From positions 19,497,501-19,561,500 of the forward strand of contig JAEOAD010000034.1 of NCBI GenBank assembly GCA_036365145.1: DNA of 64,000 nt. The letters run 5' to 3'. The position numbers were made by a program, and so were the translations under genes. This document shows positions 1 through 14,000 of the stretch, in pieces (positions within the stretch are counted from its first letter, which is position 1; each line of letters opens with the position of its first letter). This stretch comes from Orientallactaga sibirica (lineage: Eukaryota > Chordata > Mammalia > Rodentia > Dipodidae). The notes beneath the pieces are model-generated. The model had not been told where the DNA came from, searched no databases, and saw only the letters and a list, made by a program, of their open reading frames with translations.

Positions 1-2686
1 GCAAAGGTGCAGCAGAGGCCAGTGTTTTTGCCAGATTCCTGGAAATCATCAATCTATGCCCTTCGCCCTCCCTCCTTTTTCTGCAGGTTTTTTTTTTTTT
101 TCTTCCTGGATAATGAGGCCTCCAGAGACTGGTGGAGGTCTGAACCTAGTTATGGCTCCCTTGGTAGGCCAGCATCAATAAAGGCAGGCAGACCAGAGAA
201 GTGGGTGGGGGTTGGGACAGGCAAACAGCGGGTGGGCGACTGAGGTGGGGGCAGCTTTCGGGCTTCCAAATCCCTGGATTTATTTCACAGTGAATTATAA
301 CTGAACTTTTTAGTGCCCTGGGTTCACAGAGGAAAGGGTGGAAATTCACTTAGGGAGTAGAAAAGGCCTTAAGTGGAAAGTGGTAGCTAGGGTGTTCAGG
401 AAGACCCTTGGTACTGGCGTGGCAGGGAGGTCTCTCCTGTCACCTGTTTGGTAGCATGTGGGAGGTACAGTGAGAGAGGGAGGTGGGAGGAGCAGTCAAT
501 ATGTCCTGGCTGGCATGTTGAACTGCACCACAATGTGACCCTAGCCAGTCCCTCTCCTCATGAGCTTGTTTTTCTCTCCTCTGACCAAAGGTTTGTGCTG
601 GGTCACCTCCAGATGCCTTGCGAGCCTAACACACTTGCTGCTGGGTGGATTCTCAGCCATGCACAATATGGCATTTTGAGAAATCTCTGGGGATGTTTAG
701 GAATGGGGAAAGGCATCTTAGAAGAAAGAGATAAAGGAGCCTGAGGTTAGGGAATCAGGGTGTCAGACAGAGGATGTGATAGCAGTGGGTGAAGGTGGGT
801 AAGGGGGGGTTAAAGGAAGAACTGAACAAGGTGAATGAGATAGGAGAGAGAGGAGAGAAACAGGGTTAAAAAGTAGAGGCAGGATATAGGAATATGAAAT
901 TGGAGAGGCAAAGAGACAAGAAAGAGAGCAGAGGGTCAAGAAGCCAAGGAGAGGATAGATGGGAACACTGGAATAGTCAAAGTATCAGAGGGTTCTGGCT
1001 ATGTCCCCATGTATAGAGCACTGAGTACGTCATCGGAGAAAACACTCCCTCAGCGCATTTGAGAAACAGTACACCCCGGATCAGGTTTGGCCCTGCTATC
1101 CAGTGCTCAACCGAGAGCAGACAGGCCGGCATCTACTCTCTGAACATAGGCAAAAATACTGGTGGAGAGAGACACAGCTGAGCCTTGCCTGACCACCCTG
1201 CTCTCACCTTCCCAGTCTCCTTAAGACCAGGAGCAAGCTCTCAGAAGGATCACTAAGGCCCAGAAACCATTGTTTCCAATGAGGATGAGAGTGTGGTTCT
1301 GTGACAGGTGCTTTAGGGCTCCTTGCCTATGCCAATGAACTAATAAATTTGTCTTATGAAAGTAAAGAATTAAATCCATCAGAGGATAAATCTTAAACAG
1401 ACTTTATTAAAGAGAAGAAAAGTGAAGTACACAGAGCTCCTGCCATGTGGAAGGCAGGAGGAGATAGGCAGCACATGTAAGAATAGGGGTCATGCCTCCC
1501 CTCCCATTCTCAGCCCAGCAGGGCAAAGATGAGGGGGGCTTACCAGAGCAGGGACTTGGGAGTTCAGGCAAGGCCAAAAGCCAAAAGAGGCCTTACCCAC
1601 TCGATAAGGATCGTTTTTTTATAATCTTATTGTTGTTGGGTTTGCCCTCAGGCTCAGGTGAGCCTGAGAGCTGATTAGTTTGGTCTCAGGAGGTAGGCAC
1701 ACCTGGGTGGCGGTGAGAAAGAGATAAAGAGCTGATTGGATGAGACTGGATCAGAAGCTGAATTCCTGTTCCACTCAAAAAGGTAGGCTGTGTTACATCT
1801 TTTTCACTCCCCCTTTTGGGTCCTCTCCTAATTAATTCCCCTTCAGTTCCATATCATCTGTGTAGCATCAACTGATCAACCAACAAAGGGCACTTGGCAA
1901 CCAATGGCCAACCTCAAAGGCAAACGAACTGGCACTGTGACAAGGCAGGGGCCTCCACCATCATCTGGCCAGAAGCACACCAGCTTCATGCCATGGGAAA
2001 AGTGTCTGAAGTCAGGTTTGAGTTTGAGTGCTCACCATGAGGATATCTGAGACTCCAGTGTCCATGAGGACAGACCACTACTGCCTCTCCACTACTACAG
2101 CTCTCTGAGATTTAACTCATTTGGTGTGCAAAGCACCAGGCACTTGGCCATAACAAGTGCTTCCTAAATGAGAGTGTGACTAGTTCCCTGTGGTCAATAT
2201 TCCATATTATCACATTCCACCAAGGAGGTAACACATGGGGAAAGATGTCAGAGACTGAGGCTGTGTGAAATATACAGTTGCCTGGAGGGTGCTAGAAAAG
2301 CTAAATAGCTGTGTTCTTGTGAGCATGGACTACATATTCAGACAGACACTAGGTGGGGATGTAGCTCTATGCTCCCTACCAAAGTGCTCTTGGTGCCTCG
2401 GTTTCTCTCCTGCAAACCAGGACTTTAGGATTCTTATTCCTAGGCTATCATCAGCTCTCATTTGGGCAATAAATAAAAGTACTCTAGCACAGGACCTAAT
2501 AAGATGTATTAAAACACTACAGACAAGATATTATTGTAGTGGCCACATCTCCAGCATATAAAGCAGGTATGGCAATTAAATTAAATGATATATGAAAGGG
2601 GATGAATGTGGGACCAAGACATAGTAAGAGCACAACAATGGTATTTACCTCCTTCGTAGCTGCAGTAGGTGGCCCTGGACACTCAC
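1..2686 (-). other. PAPPA2: PAPPA2 intron downstream of e10 (partial)
   Basis: It begins at the strong donor after e10 and runs off the window. It holds a solo LTR at 1357-1797. I see nothing else with a name: 1-1356 has purine-rich tracts around 760-960 and a poly-T run near 90-101, and 1800-2686 is unremarkable. No downstream PAPPA2 exon was found. Confidence 0.75.
1357..1797 (-). mobile_element. Solo LTR of an endogenous retrovirus
   Basis: Read on the minus strand this is a 441-bp block that starts TGTAACA and ends TTTCA (TG...CA). It has a CCAAT box at 1739-1735, a TATA-like ATTATAAAA about 110 bp later (around 1625-1615) and an AATAAA polyadenylation signal at 1408-1403. The 5 bp on each side are AAAGA and TAAGA, a plausible degraded target-site duplication. 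No viral coding sequence or second LTR is next to it, so it looks like a recombined solo LTR. The retroviral class is not assigned; the layout resembles gamma-type LTRs. It lies in transcriptional sense with PAPPA2. Confidence 0.7.
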
Positions 2687-2796
2687 CTCTACTCGAGTGG
2701 GGTTCATCCAATGGGGAATGTCCCGCACAGTCATGTTCACTGGCAGGATGATAGACTCGCTGTTGTGGTCCAGGCACGCAGTGGCACACTCTGACC
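2687..2796 (-). CDS. PAPPA2: PAPPA2 exon e10: middle of SCR5 (110 nt, phase 1-0)
   Basis: The acceptor is CTTATTCTCAG (2798-2797) and the donor GAG|GTGAGT (2686-2685), close to the consensus. After completing a glycine it encodes SECATACLDHNSESIILPV and NMTVRDIPHWMNPTRVE. This matches pappalysin-2 up to the point where the protein continues with a VVCTAGLKW-like end of SCR5. NMT is an N-glycosylation sequon. The next exon is not in 1-2686, so the gene continues outside the window. Confidence 0.95.
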
Positions 2797-4969
2797 CTGA
2801 GAATAAGTAAGGCAAAGTCACGACTCAGCCCCATCTTCCAACACCCACAAGCCACACTCTTAGAGTGGATCCTATTGTGCTCTGGTCCCCAGTAGACTTG
2901 GCTGTCGTTAGGGCTGTGGAAAGTAGTGAAAGCTTCTTTAACAAGGCCAATCCTAGTCTCCATGACTCCATCCATTTGTCTGTGATCCAGTTGGTTTCCA
3001 CCCCATAGTTACTGGTATCAGCCTACTTTGGTCATGTTCTGCCTCTACTTGAAAGCTTTGCCAATAGTTCCTACACATCAACCCCTGTAGCTGGCATTTG
3101 CATGCCATTTTCCTGTTCCCATTTTCCTGTTGTCCATCTCCTCTTCACTGCTCACCCTGATACCTTGGTGGATCCAATGGGTCTGAACTATTTCTGGTTT
3201 TCTATGACTCCTCTCATTCTCCACAGCTATGCTTCCTATTCACCTCGACTCCTTCAAATGGCACCAATATGCTTTCCATAACCAAACTCTGTTGGTTTGT
3301 TAAGGACCAGCTCAAACACTCTCCAGTGTCTGGTCTGGTTTCTGAAGACAGATAAGTACACGCCTTCTGAATGCCCACAATATTGGGCAGTGTTGGGACC
3401 CTGTTGGCCAACATGAGTCTCACTCCAGTATATATGCCTCTTCTCCACAGTTAGTGCACCCTAGGAGGAGCAGGGTGTGACAAACTCACCTCCGAGTCTA
3501 GACCAGTGCCTGGTGCCCTGAGATTGCTCAGTGAACATGAGCTGACTGAGTGTTGTGTGTATGTGTGTGACATCATGCTAGTCTGCATACTTTTCCTTCC
3601 AGTGAACCTTTTCTTTTCATGTGTGTGTGTATGGTGTGCATGTGTGAATACATGTTCATATGCATGTGGGTGCATTGTATAGGGGTGTACATACATGTGT
3701 GTAGAGACTAGAAGTTGATTTGTAGTATCTTCCTCAGTTGATTACCATCTCAATTTTTTGCCATCTTACTTTTCGAGACATGATCTCACACTGAACCATG
3801 ATCTCCTATTCAGCTAGACTAGCTAGTCAGTAAGTCCCAGGGATCTTCTGTCTTCAGCTTCCTAGCACTAGGATTACAGACACACAACACCAGGTTTTTA
3901 TGTGGGTGTTCAGGATCTGAACTCAGATCCTCATGGTTGCACAGCAGCATTTGACCCACTGAGCCATCTGCCCAGCCCCCAATGAACTTTTTCCCTGCCC
4001 TCTTCAGACTTTTCTCACTCCTCTTTAGCGAGTAAATAATAAATCCCTCGAAACTTCACTTGCTCTGGCAAGACCACCATAGTTTCCAGACAAGCCAAGC
4101 CTCACAGGCACCCATTATGGCACCTGTCACATTGTTATTTCCCACTTGCGTGGTGGTTTTTATATCTCTGTCCTGCTGGATTATAATTCCATTGCTCCAG
4201 CATTGTTCCTGTTTCCCATTCTATGCCAACAGCCTCAAAGTGTACATAGCAGGTAATAGTCAATCCAGAAGTGAAATGAGTGAAAGTAATAGAAAATGAT
4301 TGTATTGATGGATGAGGAAATGAGTGAGTGGGGGAAGGAAAGCCATAATAACTGATCAGTGGATAGCTAGTATCCTGTGATGGAGGAAGTGGATGAAGGG
4401 AATGCAGGGGCAAACGATGGACTGGTTGAACAGGAAGCACTGGCTGTCCTTTGCAAGAGTTCTCTGTCTCTGTGTGTCTCTGCCTCTCTCTGTGTGTCTT
4501 TTCCTATGCCTCTCTCTCTCTCTCCCCTCCAACTTTCCTCACCCATGTTTGGCCCTGGGGCTCAGGACTAGGCTGCTGTGTTGTGATATATGAGACACAA
4601 TTGGCATCTTTATAGAGTGGTGATCTCACCAGACTCCTATCTCTTCCTCCTGGGAGGGGCAGGGAGCATGGCTGCTGAGAAGCCACTGTAGTACCAGTGA
4701 CGTCTCAGAGTTGATGATTGCCACACAGCTCCCCAGGGTGTTTGGGGTGAGACAGAGAACAGTTCTGGCTGACACGGAGTATGCCTGTAGCCCTAAGCCT
4801 GGCACATATCTTGCCTGACTATAAAGCCTCTAACCAAACCTTTCTCCTCCTCTCTGGTGAAGAAGCATTCACCCAGACAGGCTGGATAAGGGACAATGGA
4901 AGGTTAGTAAGGAATGGAGGAAGGGAAGTTTTTTTTTTCTCCTCTTCTTCTCTGGGTCCCTCTGCAATA

Positions 4970-5029
<60 letters not shown>

Positions 5030-8000
5030 GCTTTTCCTCCCTGGGATCATACCCATTGATCAACCACTCTTTCTTACCATATACATAGGTGTTGACAAGG
5101 ACTGAAAACTGACTCTAGTACCAATACCATATGCATTTTCTTTCCCTTTGGCCATGAAAAGGCTCACAGGATAAATGCACATCACCAGCACATAAGTGTT
5201 CCTCTGTTTCTAGACTATTTTCAGGCATATATATTCAGAGACCTGTATACCCATCAGGGATGATGAAGAGGAATAAGGCTTAGTCTTAGAATACAGCAGT
5301 CAACGTTGCTCACCCTGGGGATAGTTGCACCAAACATCTAGAATCCCTTTGTGGACAGATACATAAACTCCTGTCTCTCTACAACCATCCTGGGTCAGGG
5401 TCTTTTAGTCTGGTGTTCTATAAGATCTTAAGAGATGTAATCGTGTATTTCACTGTCTTCTGATCTAACAAAAGTAAGCACCCTGGACAAAATACATAGT
5501 GCTAGTACTTGTTCTAAGTTCAAGTGACAATTTTCTGCTTTCTGACCTTGTGTTATTCCATTTTCAAAAAAAAAAAAAAAAAAAAAGCAGAGCATCCCCA
5601 GACATCTCCAGTTTCAAACCACAGGCCTTGCTTCTGGATGCACACTAACACTCTTGTATGGTGAGTAAAGAGCATGTTGGCTCTGTCCATACTCAGATGA
5701 CCTTCTGTGACAAACAGCCTTAGCAATTGGCCCATAAATCACTCTGGCTCTGAATAAAGACGTTCAATTCCCTGGGCTTTTCATCATGGTCAATTAGGGA
5801 ATCAGCTCAAGAGGTCAATATACCTGCCCTTAAATGAGGTCAGCCTCTATGGACTCCAAGTCCCCTAGAAAGCTGTGAATCTGTTGGTAAACCTAGGTTC
5901 TATGGACCAAAACCCCAGCACCAACCCCCAGGCTGTTCCCCTCATGTACATTTTTCAACCTAGCTATTATCACACACAGGGAATGTTTGAAATGTCATGT
6001 TGGATGTTGAAATGTCTTCTAGAGATAGTTGAGATGCTGTGTATAGAAGCCACATTTTGCAATAGGGCATGCCTTGGGATTTGAGGCATGTTTCATTTCC
6101 CATTCATGAATCCATTGTATCATCTATTAACATTTGTTAAAGAGGGAGCCATGGTACCCTTCCAGTGCTGGATGCAGGACTTCACCCATATGTCAAGGGC
6201 TCATGGGTATTTTGTATAATGCATATTTTACAAATCATAATGAAAACAGCCACAATGGATCATGACAACTTCTCTACCACACACAGTCACCCTGTTTTTT
6301 TTCTTCCCTCAGAATGCCATTTCTTGCCCGACATTGTCTCTCAATAGTCCCCTTAATAGCTGACAACTCTTCTGCACTGCTGTTCTGCACCTCTGCATAC
6401 TTCTTCACCACAGTGTCACTGGGAACCCTGTTTCCGACTCCCTTGCTGGGAGAACAGGGTCTGTTGGGTCTGTTTCATTCCTCTCTCTCCCTGCACCCTA
6501 TGCAGAGTCTCATATGGACACATGTTCAGTGGCTTTCCCAGGCTCCTGAATGGGTGTGACCTTCCCACTGTTCCCATGTAGACCCATCATACCTATGGCA
6601 TAGCCATCAGGGCACTGCAGTTTGAGGTTACTGTTGAGCTGGTTCGGGGCTGAACACTGGCCTTGCATCTCCTGGCAGACATGGAAGGAGCCGCTCCAGG
6701 TACCATCTTTCCGACAGTGGATGACATTGCTCCCACGTCCCTGAGTGCCAGAGAAGCACAGTTAGGACCATGACAAACCCCAGCCACCAATCAGAATGAG
6801 AAAAAAAAATAACAACAACAAAATAAACAATGAAAATTGTTTCAAAATAATTTGTTAATAATGGCTGAGGGTCAATCCTCTTGAAATAAAAGTGTCTCCA
6901 TTTTACAGATAAAGTAACTGGAGTGCTCAGAGCAGGAGGAAATTTGCACTAGGCTTTCTAGACAGTCTGCTGTGGTTTGAATGTGAAATGTCCCCCACAA
7001 GATCATGTATTTTCTTTGAATACTTGGTCCCCAGATGATGCTACTATTTGGTGGTGGAACCTTCAGAAGGTGGAGGCTTGCTGGAAGATGTAGGACACTC
7101 TTCATAGGTCTTGAGGTTTAATACCCCAGCCCCACTTCCTATTCACTCTCTGCTTTCTAACCATAGATGTAGCAAGAGCATCTGGCTACCTGCTCCTGCT
7201 GCACTGCCTTCCCTGCCATCATGCAATGTTTCCTGAAAACTGTAAGACAAAGCAAAACCTTTCCTGACTTATACTGCTTTCTTTCAGGTATTTTTGGTCA
7301 CAGTAATAAGTGAACTAACTAATATGCAGCCTAACTTTCAGAGTCCTTAAATCACAGCTGTAGCGGTCTGAGAAATTCCAATCAGAGTAATTTGTGCTGT
7401 TAATTATTATTGTTGTTTTCACTGAGAAGTCAGAAGCCCACCTGACTTATACAGCTGGCAGGAGCCAAGAATGTGTTCTGGAGCTGCTCAGAAAGAGGTG
7501 TACGCCACAGCTCGCTTTCTCTTACCCTGTAAGAGAGCAGCCTAGCTTTCTGAGCCCAGATGAGCAGGCTTCTCTTCCAAGGTACCTCTAGCCATAAAGG
7601 CAACAAGGAGGATATGTGTGTGCTTGCTTTCTCCCAGTCCTTTAAGAGAAGCAATAGATTGTTGCTCCATCTTCTGCAAAGAATTAGACAAGTGGAGCTT
7701 GAAGACACAGATGCTTCTCTAAGCCTTACCCAACCACCCGATCTTCTAGAATCTGGGAGATTGAGTAGGGCCTAACAAAGGAAGAAAAGGAATGGGAGTC
7801 ATTCATGGAAGATGAAAGTGTACGGGCAAATGCAAGACAGTGCTATACACACAGCTGGTTCTGTGACTCAAGAGAGAACTAAAGTAAAGCAGAGGATTTA
7901 TGGATCCTTGATGGCAACTTCAGGATACTGGGTTCTACCTTAAAGCAAGTAAAGATCCATCCTTTTCCACTTAAGAGGACCCAGGGCAGTGCCTGACTCA

Positions 8001-11000
8001 TCTGTGGGTCCTCAGGTCCTTTACCAAGCTGGGATACTCAGTGGATCCATTTGTCTCTTTATAGATATTTTTTGTTTTCATTCGAGAACTGATTGTTTAA
8101 TCAGAGATGGGGAGAATAGGTAGACCATAGTGGAATGATTTTTTTAATAAAGAGAAAAATAAAAAAATGCATTACCAAGGGTACATAAATGAGTGAACAA
8201 AAAATAAATGAATGAAGGGATAAATGGCAAGTGTCTGTAGGAAAAAAATGAATAAACTCTGTGAAAGGGCTGTTGTCAGCTGAAAATGCCTTATCTGAGA
8301 AAATAGCTGTCTGAGGTGAGGATGGACAGGAGAAAGAGGGCCCCTCTGGAGGTGTCTCTTGGGCCATCAGGAATTTAGCATCATTTTAGGGAAAGCCCCT
8401 CAGCCCATGGGAGAAAGTGCCCCGTCTGAGCTTGCAGCTGTTGCAGGGTAACATATAAAGGCTCCTTGAGTAGCTTAGTGTGGGCATGTGGCAAATCTGT
8501 GCAGTTCTATATGACTTTAGAGAACCCAGACTCTCCCAGTCAGAGCCCCAAGCTCCAAGCCCCATGATTCTGCTGGGCCCTCAAGGGAGTAGGAAATTGA
8601 CCCCAATTTCCTGGATCCTTGGCCTGGGCCTATGATGCATTTGGCCTCCAGCCTCTGAAGGGCTGCAGACCTCAGCAGTACGTGGGCCAGAGTTGGCTGC
8701 GGAGCTGGTTTTGCAGTGGAGAATGTATTAGAACTAGCTGGAATCTGTTCAGGGAGTTTCAAAGGGGGGGGGAGGCCTCACTATGAAAGGTGGGAACATC
8801 TCTCGCTCTCTTTCTGTCTCCAGCCTCGTTCATCTGGCACTTTCTAATGCTAAGTTTTTCTTAAGAATAATGACCCACCTGCTAAAATACTTTATTTAGC
8901 CTTCTCAATAAAGCAGGCTAGTGGGCCAACACTCCAGGACTTCCACAGAAGAACCCCGACATTTCTGCCCTACTGCTATGTGCATGGCCTTCCTTCTCAC
9001 CAGACCAGATGGTCACCCTGTGTCTCATGCTTACCTCTTTCTGGCTTCCCCACCTCACAGTGTTGTTTCTGCTGTGCTCTCTGCATGGCAGACACTCTGG
9101 AACTTCTCAGAGGCTCAGCTCATCCCAATGAGACTACTTCCTAACGTACAAAGCACTTGCTTTCTCCCTATCAAAGAGGAGATCCTTGCTGACTGCTGAG
9201 CCTAGTTTGAGCAGATGCCTGAGGTATTGAGGATCTAGTTTGGGAAGACCAGCTACCACCTCTGTAGGTGCAGTATGGGCATCAAGTAGGTGTGTTTGGT
9301 ACTGAACACAAAACTCAGCCTGCTAAGCTGAAATCTCTCACAAGAAGGCTGTGCATCCTTTACCACAGTTACATGACTCTCTGTGCTTCTGTATGTAACT
9401 GTTATCTCATGCTGTACTCTCTTTAACTCCCCTGCCCTTTCAGCCAAGAGAGCCACAGAAAATGGAAGGTGTTTACAATTATATGACTGAAACTGATCAC
9501 ATGCCCAGTGTCCTTTAAAAAAAAAAATCACTTGAACTTCTGAGTGGAACAGAAACCATGTCCTTTTCCACATCTGAAACCTGAGGCGCAGTGAGGAGAG
9601 GAAATGAAACAAATGAGCTTTTGAAGGATTCTTCTGTAAGGCTTGAGAGAGGTGGACGTAAGTCAGACTTCACAGGTTCAAATGTCAGCTCTGCAATTCC
9701 CCAGCTGGGTGAATTTGGAAAGTTGCTTAACTTGTCTATGCCTTAGTTTCCTTGACTGTTAAGTGGGCATGGAGTTGACTGCCTAAAAGAGTCATCATGG
9801 GGATCAAGAGGGCAGTTTGTGGAAGTGTTTAAAGCTTAACATGCACACACTGGCTTATGTGTCAGTCACGGCTCATAACTGCTTGGCCGTAGTGTCTCCG
9901 AGGACCGTGTGAATGAAGCCAAACACTAGCACATTTGAGAAATGGTGGCAGCCAGAAGCAGCAAGCAAGGGAACTAGGTGACAGAGGCTGCCAATGCCAG
10001 AACCCAGCCTTGACAGTACAACTGTGGGCTTTTCTAGAGTGGAAGAGAAGGTGAGGAGAAGGAAGGCAGAATAGAAGGGAAATCAACCAAATTATGACAG
10101 AGAGCAATGTGATAGCCTTCAAATCAGGCAGATCCAGGTACCTGGTGCAGGAGAGTTGGGACAGAGCCTCACAGAGAGCATCAACTCATGATAGGAGTCT
10201 CAGTTTTCCCACATGCTGCTGTACGACAGGGATCAAACCCCTCCACCTCCCTCACTTCCACATAGACATCTACAAAACGGGGCAGCAATGTCCAACACCA
10301 CAGGGCTCAGGTGTGTGAAGGAGGAGTGTGAAGCATCAACAAAGGGTGAGGATGCTTTGTTGGTGACTTGGCTTGAGACCTGCCTCTGCTTTCTAAGCAT
10401 CAGTGCATCTGTAAATGAAGTGGGCTGCAGCGGGTGGTCCTGAGCTCCTGCTGAGTTCTAGCAGCATGCAGCTTAGTGATTTTTCTCACTTCCCCAGGAA
10501 ACCCTGGGGGCATGGCACACAGCTCTCAAAGTGAAGCTCTGGGCCTGTCTGCAGAGGAACTATACCCACTATAGCTATGTGGAATCCAAAACAGAGCTCC
10601 TATGGATAGGGGCCAACTCCACACTGCTGGTACCAGAAACTTTCATAGCCACCCTTGGTAGCCCCTGCAAGGGACTGGATGTGTTGTTGATTCTGTTCCC
10701 TCCCTTTGTCTCTTGTCCCTGTTGCTGAAACCCATTCTTAGGAGCACTGCTTGGACCAGGCAGCATATTTTGCCTTTGTCTCCTCCTGATGCATGTGTCC
10801 CTCACAGACCCTGTCACCATTCATAGGCTGCCTGTTCCTCTAATCATATGCAAAGCTCCTATAGAGTTTTGACTAGGTGCTGGTCCTGACAGGCTCAGGA
10901 GTCTGAACTGGATTGAATCCTGAGACAATTAGCACTTCTCCCCACCCTGTGCCTTCCTCCTGCCCTGTAATTATTAGGGGACAGTGGAAGAGCAGTGGTG

Positions 11001-14000
11001 AAGAGACTCAACACCACCTACTAACTCAAGGCTCTGGGCAAGGACAGAGCTCTCCTCACCACCAGACCTTCTTTCTGTGTCTCCAAAGTGGGGTGGTAAT
11101 TTCTTTTTCAAGTGTTCCTTTTGTGATGTCAGAAATATATACTCAAGTTAAAGAAAAAAGATGTTATGATTTAGATTGTCCACTGTGATTTATAAGCACA
11201 AGAATATTATAAATGCTAGAACTGAAATGTCCGATGTGCTAAGTATGGCTATTTTCATTTTTTAATATTTATACTCACATTTGAATTAAGAAATCTGGTG
11301 TGGCAATAAATGCCTGTAATCCCAACACTTTGAAGACCAAGGCAGAAGGGTTGCCATGAGTTTGAGGGAGGCCAGCCTAGGCTATGTGAGAGGCCCTTTC
11401 TAAAATAATAGGGGTGGGAGCTAGCCTAGTCAGGAAAGTGTTTGCCACACAAACATGAATATATGAATTTAATTAACCAAAGCCCATTGAAAAAAAAAAA
11501 AAAAAACAGGCATGGTGGTATCCCTTTATGATCCAACCCTGGGGAAGGGGTGGCGAGTAGATCTTTGGGACTTACTGGTCAACTAGTCTAGCTCAAGGTG
11601 AACAGTGTTCCTCAGGGATGACACCTGAGTTTGTCCTCTGGCCTTCACATTCACACACACACAGCTGCACAGACATATGCACACCTGCATGCACATGTGC
11701 ACCTATATACACACAAACATAGACATACACACACTCATACACACACAGCACACAAAACAAAATAAATACATAAATAATTGTGTTTTGATTTTGAAATAGG
11801 GTCTTATGTAGCCCAGGCTGACCTCGCCCTTACTATGATCCTCCTGCCTTCACCTCCCATGCGCTGGGGTTGTAGGCTTTTCTTGCCGTGTCCAGATTAA
11901 TTTCTAACAAATAAAGTAAAATTAATTTCAATTCAATATTTAGTGACTTGATCACTGTGCTCACACTTCAACTGCTCCATAGCTATGTGTGCTGAAGGCA
12001 CAGCACAGATACAGAATATTCTCATCACAGCAGAAAATTCTATATGTACTAAAGGGCCATTAATTCTACAGGTTTATTTGAGCAAGATTTTGTAATGATT
12101 TAATTATAGCTCATAATGGTCTCCCTGCACTATATCCCACTATGTCCCTTCTGTGAATTTTGGGAGCTAGTCTTTGTTTCAAAGTCCTCTGGGAGCTCAC
12201 ATGAAGTAGCAGGGATTCTTTACATTCTAAGAGCAGGCTAGTTCATTTGTGTCTTCCATAGGGCTATCACTGACGGTGGCATAGGTTGGTCATGGCATCA
12301 TTCCAGGTGTACCATAGACATTCCCTACTCTCATTCCCTCCTTTAATCCTCACTAATAAAGTGTGTGAGTTAGGTCACATGTTACACACAAGGAAACAGA
12401 AGTTTAAAGGGTTAAGTAGCTTCCCCTGAGGCAATGAGTGGTGAGGTCAGCATTTGCACTAGGCTCTGGACCCGGCATCCTCCTGGATTCCACAAAGGAA
12501 TGAGGGAAATGGAGGTTGTAAAAGTTTGCCAGCAGTGGCAGCCTTAGGGAGAAGGTAACTCTCCCCTATAGCAGCCTCCTGGCTTTCCTGCCAGGAGCCA
12601 GAGCTCGTTCAGAAAGCAGGGTTTCTGCTCCATACAAACAGAGGGATTTGAGAAGCCCAGGCTGTGTTTACAGGCAGTGAGAGGGGATCTGAGGTGAACA
12701 CTAGCTTTGGCTCTCTGGCCCCTGGTCTGAGGGTAGAAGAAATTCATTCTCAGTACAAACTAGAAACGTCAATTGTGTCAGGAGTCCGTTTGGCACGCGC
12801 CCTTTCATTCTTCCAGTCGACAAGCCATACCCTGCTCCTTCGCATCTAGCCTCTCCACCCGCTGCCAAACAGCGCCGCTCCAGTCGTCTGATAAATTTAC
12901 ATTTTCCTCTCCTTTAAATACAAACTGGCCATGAAAGCTACTTGGCAGGCCTCAGGCAGACTGGGTTTCAGTTTGATAACAAGACCACGGCCAGAATATT
13001 ATTTGGCTCAGCAGTTTGGATAACTGTTAGCAACAGTTTTATGTAAAGAAACGAGAAAGATGTTCCTCAGCCTGTGACAGACTGTGGTAATCATGGTCTG
13101 TGCTTGTTTCAGTAATGACACCAGGCCTTGGTGGGAGGGACGCCCAGGCGTGAGCACTAGCACCCTTGATTACACTCAGATATCCATGGGGGCTTTCAGG
13201 TGTGGACACGCATATCCTCCTAGAGGCCCTAGGTTCTGATTTTAACTCAGCCAGGCTCGGCTGTGTCTCCTTGGAGGTTACTCTCTGAGGCTTCGTTTTC
13301 TCATCTTGGAAATGAGGCCTTTGTCATGCCTTGAATGACACTGTCACTTCTAAGGACCTACTAGGTGTCTAGCACTATCCTCAGTGCTGAAGGCACAGAG
13401 ATGGTTTTTAAAAAGGGAAGAGCTTTGTAGCCTCATGTGGAAATAGCAGGGTGGACCAATGCTGTGAAGGGGTAACCCCACAGATATGCACTGATCTGGC
13501 AATGAAAGCATTGTGGGAAAGGGTCCTTGGAGGAAAGGATTCCTGGCCTGAAGGGTGGAGGACAAGTAGGACTAAGGCAGCTGGATCAAGGAAAGAAACT
13601 CTGTTAGATAAAGAATGGGAAGGGGATAGGGAAAGTGGATTTTTCTGGATGGGGTGACATATGGAATCCTGTCCTTAGAAGTTTATCCCAAGGCAAGATG
13701 TTGGAAGATATTGACTCATGAGGAGCTTGAAGCCAGAGAGTTGGGGTAATGAAAATGGAGACAATCAAAAGGCTGCATGGTGGCCCAGTATGGAGACACT
13801 GATAGCCTGGATCAAGGTGATGAACTTGGGGGCAGAAAGGAAGAGTTTTAGGATATGTTTTAGAGGAACAATAGGTAGGATTTGGTAATTGTTCAGATGT
13901 GGGAGAGAATAGAGGAAGAGTTAGGAATGGTGGTTTAGCAGCACCTAGTATTTGGACATCATACTAAAGAATAAAGATGTAGAAGGCTGGCACAAGATGT

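Larger units (their letters stand above)
2797..6592 (-). other. PAPPA2: PAPPA2 intron between e9 and e10 (3.8 kb)
   Basis: It contains a TG-rich stretch (3550-3710), a B4 SINE (3720-3980), CT-rich stretches at 4455-4525, a long (CT)n at 4975-5023 and a poly-A run at 5565-5586. The rest, including 5030-5560 and 5590-6590, shows nothing I recognise. Confidence 0.7.

Noticed and set aside
2..2686. Search for the next PAPPA2 exon (end of SCR5 and Lin12/Notch repeat)
   Set aside because: No sequence resembling VVCTAGLKW or the CDAINNRAFCNYDGGDC-type repeat was found on the minus strand, so it lies outside the window.
2517..2975. 152-codon minus-strand open frame across exon e10
   Set aside because: It is in a different frame from the PAPPA2 reading of 2687-2796, which joins e9 exactly.
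4781..5063. Ser-Leu-rich and Arg-Glu-rich open frames
   Set aside because: These are translations of the (CT)n microsatellite.
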